Shown: one piece after another, positions 52,046 to 60,500 of the stretch
Numbering within the stretch: the stretch's first letter is position 1
Layout of the letters: every line of letters begins with the position of its first letter
Source of the DNA: CAYMAZ01 sp964388575
GTDB lineage: Bacteria; Bacteroidota; Bacteroidia; Bacteroidales; DTU049
Direction of reading: 5' to 3'
Length of the DNA: 64,000 nt
Assembly (NCBI GenBank): GCA_964388575.1
Contig: CAYMAZ010000010.1
Coordinates: forward strand, 32,058 to 96,057
Made by a program: the position numbers and the translations under genes
The notes under the pieces: generated by a model
Databases searched by the model: none
What the model was told of the DNA's origin: nothing
The model's input: only the letters and a program-made list of their open reading frames with translations

Positions 52046-54181
52046 CTATTCTTCGTCTTTTTCTTGTTCTTCGTAGGCTTTGAGAAGTGCAGTCTGAACA
52101 TCAGGCGGAACCTGCTGATATTCATTAAATTTCATAGTGTAGGTTGCTTTTCCGCTTGTTATTGAGCTCAATGATGTTGAATATCTGTTCATTTCAGCAA
52201 GCGGAACCCTTGCTTTGATTTTCTGGTAATTTCCTTCACTATCCATTCCCATTACAACAGCTCTTCTTCCCTGAAGATCAGTCATCACATCTCCCATTCT
52301 GTCAGAAGGGACAAAGACTTCAACGTCATAAATCGGCTCAAGGATTTTTGGGCCTGCGTTTTTGAAAGCTTCTTTAAAAGCATTACGTCCTGCAAGTTTG
52401 AAAGAGATTTCATTTGAATCAACCGGGTGCATTTTTCCGTCATAAATATAAACAGAAATATCGCGGGCATAAGAACCTGTAAGTGGTCCTTCTTCAATTT
52501 TCTCCATGATACCTTTAAGAATTGCTGGCATAAATCTTGCGTCAATAGCACCACCCACAATACAATTGTTGAAAACCAATTTTCCACCCCATGGTAGTTC
52601 ATGCTCTTCAGTACCTCTAACGGGAAAATCAGTAGGCTTTGGCATGTTTTCACTATACGGCTGAATCATCATGTGTACTTCGCCAAACTGACCTGCACCA
52701 CCAGATTGCTTTTTATGACGATACATCGATTTGGCAGGTTTGGTAATTGTTTCTCTATATTGGATCTTGGGTGTCAAAAATTCAATTGGAATTTTTTCAA
52801 GAGTTTCTATCTGCCATTTGGCAATATTAATATGTTGCTCACCCTGGCCTTCAACAATCATCTGCTTCAGTTCTTTTGAATAGAAATAGATCAGTGTTGG
52901 ATCAATTTTGTGCATTTCATTCAGAACTCCACCGAGTTTTTCTTCATCTGATGTGCTGACAGCTTTGATTGCAGTCCTGTATTTTGGATCCGGATAAACA
53001 ATCGGTTCAACTTCATCACCTGTATTTTTTTGGCCGGTAAGCGTTTGATTGGTTGCAACATTTTTTAGCTTAATTGTTGATCCAATGTCTCCGGCAACAA
53101 TTTTTTCAACCTTTTCCTTGTTTTTACCTGCAGTGATAAAAAGCTGACTTGCTCTTTCCTTACTGCTATTTGCGCTGTTAATCACATCCATACTTTCAGT
53201 GATTGTTCCTGAGCACACTTTGAAAAATGAAACTTCACCAAGATGAGATTCAATGGCAGTTTTAAAAACAAATGCAGTGAGTGGAGCTGAAGCATCACAT
53301 TTAATATCATTTCCCTCTTTTGTTTTTACAGGAGCGACTTCATTGGGTGCGGGTAATGCTGTTACGACAAAATCAAGCAATCTGTCAACACCAATATTAT
53401 GCTTTGCACTTGTACAGAAAAGAGGAAAAATATTTCTTTGTTTAATGGATTCAACAAGACCTTTTGAGATTTCTTCTTCTGACAATGTTCCGTTTTCAAA
53501 ATATTTTTCCATCAATGCTTCATCACTTTCAGCAGCTGCTTCAATGATCTGGTTTCTCAATTCTTCCGCCTTTCCCATTAAATCAGCAGGAATATCAAGA
53601 ATTTGTCCTTTTCCACCTTCAGAAGCATACTTGTACATTTTCATTGAAATCACATCAACAACTGAATTAAATCCGCCGCCAACCTGAACAGGAAATTGTG
53701 CAGGAATAACTTTATTTCCGAATTGTGTGTGAAGATCCTGCATAACTTCTTCAAAATTAGCTTTTTCGTGTTCCAACTGATTCACAACAAAAACTACCGG
53801 TTTTTCGTAACGGGTTGTATACCTCCAGGTGATTTCAGTGCCAACCTCAACCCCGTTTTGTGCATTCACAACAAGAACTGAAGTTTCTGCCACTTTAAGT
53901 GCAGCAATAACTTCCCCAACAAAATCATCAAAACCCGGGGCATCAATTATGTTGATTTTCTTGCCAGCAAACTCAGTAAACATCACTGTTGAGAAAATTG
54001 AATTTCCACGTTCAATTTCAATTTCCCTGTAGTCTGAGACTGTATTATTATCTTCTATTGTACCACGTCTTTTAATAATACCACCTTCAAACAGCATGGC
54101 TTCGGCAAGAGTTGTTTTTCCTGATTTTGCACCACCTACAAGTGCAATATTTCTGATTTCATTTGTTTGATAAACCTTCAT
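52046..54181 (-). CDS. EF-G paralog (EF-G2-like) with altered GTPase motifs
   Basis: A 711-residue translation-factor homolog with all EF-G domains. ATG 54181 is preferred over 54220, since MKVYQTNEIRNIALVGG fits the family start. The P-loop is kept (GGAKSGKTTL). Switch I is ERGNSI instead of ERGITI. Switch II is DAPGFDDF, so the catalytic His of DTPGHVDF is Phe. The G4 motif NKxD is NQLE. Domain IV/V motifs (GSYARDISV, GRRAVVMGMDSEG) remain. The ribosomal protein operon nearby does not contain it, and it is not next to tufA/rpsG, unlike canonical fusA. Family knowledge: Bacteroides EF-G2 supports translocation without GTP hydrolysis under carbon starvation; equivalence here is inference. Confidence 0.88.
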   Translation of the reverse strand: MKVYQTNEIRNIALVGGAKSGKTTLAEAMLFEGGIIKRRGTIEDNNTVSDYREIEIERGNSIFSTVMFTEFAGKKINIIDAPGFDDFVGEVIAALKVAETSVLVVNAQNGVEVGTEITWRYTTRYEKPVVFVVNQLEHEKANFEEVMQDLHTQFGNKVIPAQFPVQVGGGFNSVVDVISMKMYKYASEGGKGQILDIPADLMGKAEELRNQIIEAAAESDEALMEKYFENGTLSEEEISKGLVESIKQRNIFPLFCTSAKHNIGVDRLLDFVVTALPAPNEVAPVKTKEGNDIKCDASAPLTAFVFKTAIESHLGEVSFFKVCSGTITESMDVINSANSSKERASQLFITAGKNKEKVEKIVAGDIGSTIKLKNVATNQTLTGQKNTGDEVEPIVYPDPKYRTAIKAVSTSDEEKLGGVLNEMHKIDPTLIYFYSKELKQMIVEGQGEQHINIAKWQIETLEKIPIEFLTPKIQYRETITKPAKSMYRHKKQSGGAGQFGEVHMMIQPYSENMPKPTDFPVRGTEEHELPWGGKLVFNNCIVGGAIDARFMPAILKGIMEKIEEGPLTGSYARDISVYIYDGKMHPVDSNEISFKLAGRNAFKEAFKNAGPKILEPIYDVEVFVPSDRMGDVMTDLQGRRAVVMGMDSEGNYQKIKARVPLAEMNRYSTSLSSITSGKATYTMKFNEYQQVPPDVQTALLKAYEEQEKDEE

Positions 54182-54217
54182 ATTCCGTGAGATAAATTGA
54201 TTTGGATTTAGAGAGCG

Positions 54218-54225
54218 CAAAATTA
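54218..54225 (-). promoter_or_regulatory. Candidate -7 element for the EF-G2-like gene
   Basis: The minus strand reads TAATTTTG, 36 nt before ATG 54181. No -33 motif was found, which leaves room for activator-dependent control. Confidence 0.4.
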
Positions 54226-54447
54226 TGAAAATCTTTGATAACTATGAAATAAATTGCAATATTTATTCAATTTGAGTGAACTGGAATGATTTCGTTATAA
54301 ACATATCTATATTTCGCTCATAATTAAACTTTAAAATGTCTTTTTTCTTATAAGAATAAAAAAAATGTTGTTAATAACTTCATACCCTTCCATCTATAAA
54401 TAATGGTCATCTATTTTTGGTTTACAAATTTTTGAATTCAAATGGAA

Positions 54448-54455
54448 TAGTTTTG
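54448..54455 (+). promoter_or_regulatory. Candidate -7 element for the giant delta-60 protein gene
   Basis: TAGTTTTG, about 100 nt before ATG 54558. TTTG occurs 13 and 28 nt upstream, neither at the ideal spacing. Confidence 0.3.
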
Positions 54456-54557
54456 TGTGATTTTAACAAAACAGAGAAATGGGTTAAATATAGTCGACTT
54501 ATTAACAGGGTATTGTAATTAGAGATGCAATCATGTATTTTTGAAAAAAATTTAATT

Positions 54558-57500
54558 ATGAAAAAATATTTCTATTTTATAATAATTCTGTTCTCCATAT
54601 ACAAATTATGCGGACAGACAGGCTCTCTGGATCATTCCTTTAATCTGACAGATATTGGTTTTGGTTATGGGGACGGCCCAAATCAAATGGTTCGGACAAT
54701 CGCTGTTCAATCTGATGGAAAAATCATAATTGGTGGAGATTTTTCATCCTACAATGGTGCACAAATTAATAGGCTTGCAAGATTGCATTCTGATGGCACA
54801 TTAGATACTTCCTTCAATACAGGCAGCGGTTTTAATGGAAATGTTTATTCTACAGCAATTCAATCAGACGGAAAAATTTTAGTTAGTGGTTTGTTTTCGA
54901 CATATAATGGTATTGCAAATATTGGCTTAATTCGATTAAATCAGGATGGAACAAAAGATGAATCATTTATCACAGGAACTGGCTTAAATAGTATCTGTAG
55001 TTCCATTGTTGTCCAACCTGATAATAAAATTCTTCTGGGTGGCATATTTACAAATTACAATGGCATCAATATCAACAGAATTATCAGGCTAAACAATGAT
55101 GGTACGATTGATACAGGATTTTCTCCCGGTTCTGCAGCAAACAATGAAGTAACAACTCTAGCACTCCAATCTGATGGAAAAATTGTAATCGGAGGAAAAT
55201 TTTCAACTTATGATGGCGTATCGAGGACAAGAATTGCACGTCTCAATTCCGATGGTACACTTGACGCAACATTTTTACCAGGAAGTGGTGCCAATAATAC
55301 GATTAATAAGCTTTCCATACAACCTGATGGAAAAATTGTTATCGTTGGTACATTTACGAACTATGGTGGAGCAGCAAGAAATAAAGTTGCCAGAATCAAT
55401 GCAGACGGTACAATAGATACAGGGTTTAATCCCGGAACAGGAACAACAGGTGAAATTATTAACCTATTCATTCAAAATGACGGCAGGATTGTTTTGGGCG
55501 GACAATTTTCAAACTTTAATAACACGTTTAAATTAAATATTGTTAGAGTTCTTACTAACGGAGCTATAGATTCAGAATTTAATGTTGACTATCCTGGTGC
55601 AAGTCTGCCCATATATTGTTTTGGAATTCACACAGATAATAAAATTCTTATAGGGGGTTTGTTTACTGATGGTTATGGGATTCCCCGAAACCGAATTGCC
55701 AGATTGAATCAAAACGGATCCTCCGATCCAACATTTAATCCGGGGAGTGGTGCAAGTCTTCGTGTGAGTTCAATTGATATCCAATCTTACGGAAAAATAA
55801 TCATTTCCGGAAATTTCACACATTATAATGGAATTCAAGGAAACCATATTGCCAGAATAAATACTGATGGGTCATTTGATAATTCATTTTATTCAGGACC
55901 CGGTGCAAATTCCTTTATCCAGACTGTCAGTATTCAGACTGACCAGAAAATTATTATTGGCGGTAGTTTCGTCAGATATGATAATACACCTAGAAATTAT
56001 ATTGCAAGACTCAATGCAGAAGGAACATTGGATGTTTCATTTGATCCGGGAACAGGGACTGATGGTCCAGTATATGCATCAGCTGTTCAATCTGACGGAA
56101 AAATTCTAATTGGTGGTTCATTTTATACCTTTAATGGAACCACAAGAAACAATATTGCACGCCTAAATTCAGATGGAACATTGGATACTTCATTTGATCC
56201 GGGAACGGGTTTCGATGCTGCTGTTAATGTTATCAGTATTCAGTCAGATGGTAAAATTCTCGTAGGCGGGAGTTTCTGGAATTATAACGGCACAATTAAA
56301 AACTATCTTGTGAGATTAAATGAAGATGGATCTGTTGATCCATCTTTTGCAGGTTCTACAAATGGCGAAATTCATGCTATAACATTTCACCCTAATGGAA
56401 AAATCCTTATTGGAGGTAATTTTTCAGCATATAACGGTTCTGTCAGAAATAATTTTGTTTGCGTAAATCCAGATGGCTCTATTGACTGGTCTTTTAATCA
56501 TTCTACTGAAGCAAACGGTATCGTTCGCTCTATTGTTGTTGATGGAAGTGGGATGATTATACTTGGAGGAGACTTTACTACATTCGACAATCAAAGCAGA
56601 AACAGAATTGTAAGGCTTTACAGTTATGGAGCTCTTGACACAGGATTTAATCCCGTTGCTGGGGCAAACAACCCTGTCTATGCATTGGCAATTCAATGGG
56701 ATGGAAGAATTCTTATCGGTGGAGATTTTACAAATTATAATGGAATAGGAAGAAACCGCGTTGCACGATTATTTCAGGATTGTGGATATTCGTCCATTTC
56801 AACCGTCACAGCGTGGACAAATAATATTTGTGCTAATGATACAATCACTCTTGTTGCGCAAGGCGTCGTTGTTGGGTCAGGGGCAACATTAACCTGGTAT
56901 GACGGGCCCAACGGAACAGGGAATAATTTTGGAACAGGCAATCCGAAAACATTCAATCCGACAGTCTCAACAACATATTATGCCAGGCTTGCAGGCACCT
57001 GCAATACAGTAGAAGCCTTTAAACAAATCCAGGTGAAGCCTTCATACTCTGTTAATAATTTCATAACAATCTGCCAGGGAGATTCTTATCAGATCAATAA
57101 CAATGAATATACTGCAGCCGGCATTTATACGGATACTTTACTCACCATTTTAGGCTGTGATAGTATTGTGATCACAGAGCTTTCGATTGACTCTGGTTTT
57201 CAAATTATTGAATATGATACCATCTGCCAGGGAGAAACTCTTCAGTGGCAAGGTAACGACTATTCATCCCCCGGTATCTATATCGCTTCCTATCAAACTG
57301 TCAATGGTTGCGACAGTATTTTTATTCTTCATCTGTCTGAAAAGCAATGCAGCGGATTATTCTGCGACTGGCAATATTACATGCCTATTGTCATAAATAA
57401 TTCACAGAACACTGATACTCTGACTGATTATACAGTATTAATTACTGTCAATACTAACAGTCTCATATCTCAGGGAAAAATAAAACCTGATGGTTCAGAT

Positions 57501-60500
57501 TTAAGATTTTCAACCACTTTTGCAAATAATCTTGATTACTGGATTGAACCCGGGATACAGAATGAGCACGGAATGAATGATGACAGTACTCATATCTGGG
57601 TAAAAGTACCAATAATTCCTGCTTCTGAAACTCTCACTCTTTTCATGTTTTACGGAAATCCCACTGCTATTGCAAAAAGCAATATTTCAACGACGTTTTT
57701 GTTTGGGGATGATTTTGATGATAACGCCCTGAATACATTGCTTTGGGATGAAATTATTGGAAATTCAGGTCAAATGATTGAGCAAAACCAACGGCTTGAA
57801 CACAATTCTCCTAAAACTTCACCAGAATCAAGTTCAGCATTGCTTTCAAAACAAACTTTTACAGGGCCCATTGTTGTTGACATGCAGTTTAAAAAAGGCG
57901 GCTACGTATACCGGGGGGCCGGTCTGAGAAATGAGTATCCGGCCAATCAGAATTCAGCATGGATAGGATGGCAGGACTGGGGGGCATTTGGACCTTCTGT
58001 TACCATTGCTGGATCACAGGTCGGAACAAACTTCAGAAGCGACACATGGAGCAGATTATATAACCCCGAGTATTATCTTACCATTTTCAGGAAGCCAGAT
58101 AGTACTTTCAGGTTTATTGCAACCATTCCTTCTTTTGAGGAAGATGGCTATAAATATTGGGAACAATCTTTTCCTTCGGAAAAAATGTCTTTAGAACAAC
58201 CTTTAAAAGTAGGTTCTAATGAGCATGTATGGGTAAGTGCGTCGCCATTGTGGACACGTTATGAAGACAATATCAGAGTCAGGAAATATTCTGAACCTGA
58301 GCCAATTTCTATAATATCATACGAACATACTGTAACCCCGCCTGAACAAATAATCTACGACACCATTTGTGCTGGTGATAGCATAGAATGGAGAGGCAAC
58401 TTCTATTCCTCAACAGGAGCTTTCTATGACAGCTTAGTTTCAATAACCGGATGTGACAGTGTTTTAATATTACTGCTAACTGTGAATCAGCCAATCACAC
58501 CAATATTTGAATCAATTGACGATTTATGTTACGGAACTACTGCAAATCCGCTCCAGTTAATATCATTAAATGGTGTTGCCGGCGCATGGACTCCGGCTTT
58601 TAACAACACTCAAACTTTGGAATACACTTTCTCACCTCTACCGAATCAATGCGCAACATACACATCTTTAATTGTGAATATAGCAGAGCAAACCAATGGA
58701 GGAACAATTTCAGGCCCTTACAATGAAATATGCAGCGGCAGCAGCATAGGTAATTTAACTGTTACAGGATATACTGGTGATATTATCGGATGGGAAAGAA
58801 GTGATGACGGTGGCTTTTACTGGATGAATCTTGGAACAACGTCACAAACTTATTCAGAAATTCCCGGCGTACCCGGAACAAGAATGTACCGAGTCATTGT
58901 ACAAAACCCTCCCTGTCCTCCGGAATATTCATCAATTCTTACCATTGTCGTTAATCCGATTTTACTTCCTCTGTTTGATGAAATTGACCCGATATGTTTC
59001 GGAAATATTCTATTGCCTCTTCCTGAGGAATCTAATAATGGAATAACGGGCACCTGGGCGCCACCTTTGAACAATACTCAAACAACACAATACACTTTCA
59101 CTCCCTCTCCCGGAGAATGTGCTGTTGAAAAAAATATTACAATTATTATACATCCAATTTTTGAAACAATAACAAATACCGAAATCTGTGAAGGTGACAT
59201 TTACTACTGGAGAGGAAACGGATACGCGACAGCAGGAACATACAACGATTCATTGCAAACAATCAACGGATGTGACAGTGTATTTGTGCTAAATCTTACA
59301 GTCAACCCGACATACGAAGAAGAAACCCATGTGGAAATTTGTGAAGGAGAAATTTTTATATGGAGAAACCAAAATTATTCTATCGGAGGCATATATTATG
59401 ACAGTTTGCTCACACAAACCGGATGTGATAGTGTATTTGTACTCAATCTCATTGTAAATGCAATATACGAAACTGTCACCAATGCATCCATTTGCGAAGG
59501 TGAGACATATGACTGGAGAGGAAATAGTTACACCACCCCTGGAACATTCAGAGATACAATGCTGTCAGTCAATGGCTGTGACAGTGTATTCGCTTTGTTT
59601 CTTGAAGTGCACCAACTGCCATACATTACTGTATCTTCCGATACTATTTGCGTCGGAGAAACGGCCAGTTTAATTGCTGATGGCGGAATTGGGTATCACT
59701 GGAGTACAGGATTTTCCTCCAATCCACTTCTTGTGAATCCAAATATTACAACAACATATACTGTCACCGGAACTGATGCAAACTTCTGCTCAAATACGGC
59801 ACAGACCGTTGTGGTTGTTCATCCGCTACCTATTGACCTGCACGAAATAAAACCGACAAGATTTGCAGAAATCATTGCCGACGTAAACACAATTGTGCTT
59901 GACCATCTCAACAACAGCTCATCAGGAGATGTGCACGGGGTTCTTTCTTATGTTGAAAGTGTGTGTGGACTGAACTATGCAGGTAATTTTGATGACGGGG
60001 AATGGATCCATTATGCCTATAATGCAAACTTGAGAGATGCAGCCACTTTTGACATGTGGATTTATCCTACAGCTTACTCCACACCTCTCGCAAGTATCAA
60101 CTGGAGCAATACTTCTTCATATCCCGGAAGCGGACACGTGTTTCATCTGGATATTAATGCTGAAGGCCATATCATTATGAGCAACTGGCCAGGAACAGGG
60201 TTGGGTGCACTGGAAACAAACAGTGTTGTTCCTCTCAATCAGTGGACTCATGTGGCTGTGAGCTGGGGTGACAGTACAGTGATGTACCTCAACGGCAATG
60301 TGGATAATGCCAGCGCAGGTTCGTTCAGACCTTCAGCCAATGGTCCTTATCATATTTACATTCCCAAATGGGGTAGTCCCAACGATTTGCTTATTGACGA
60401 ATTCCATGTTTCAAACAAACGAAGAAGTCAAACAGAAATCAGACAGGGCTATCAGTTTATTTCGGTTTATGCAGATGATGACTCCATCTGTGCAAATACT

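Larger units (their letters stand above)
54182..54557. other. Gene-free AT-rich divergent spacer (376 nt)
   Basis: Between the EF-G2-like gene and the giant delta-60 protein. I see no coding frame, tRNA or strong hairpin, only promoter-like TAnnTTTG motifs on both strands, listed separately. A long regulated leader is possible. Confidence 0.7.

Noticed and set aside
52046..54181. Canonical elongation factor G (fusA)
   Set aside because: Catalytic His and NKxD motifs are changed and the str-operon context is missing; a paralog fits better.
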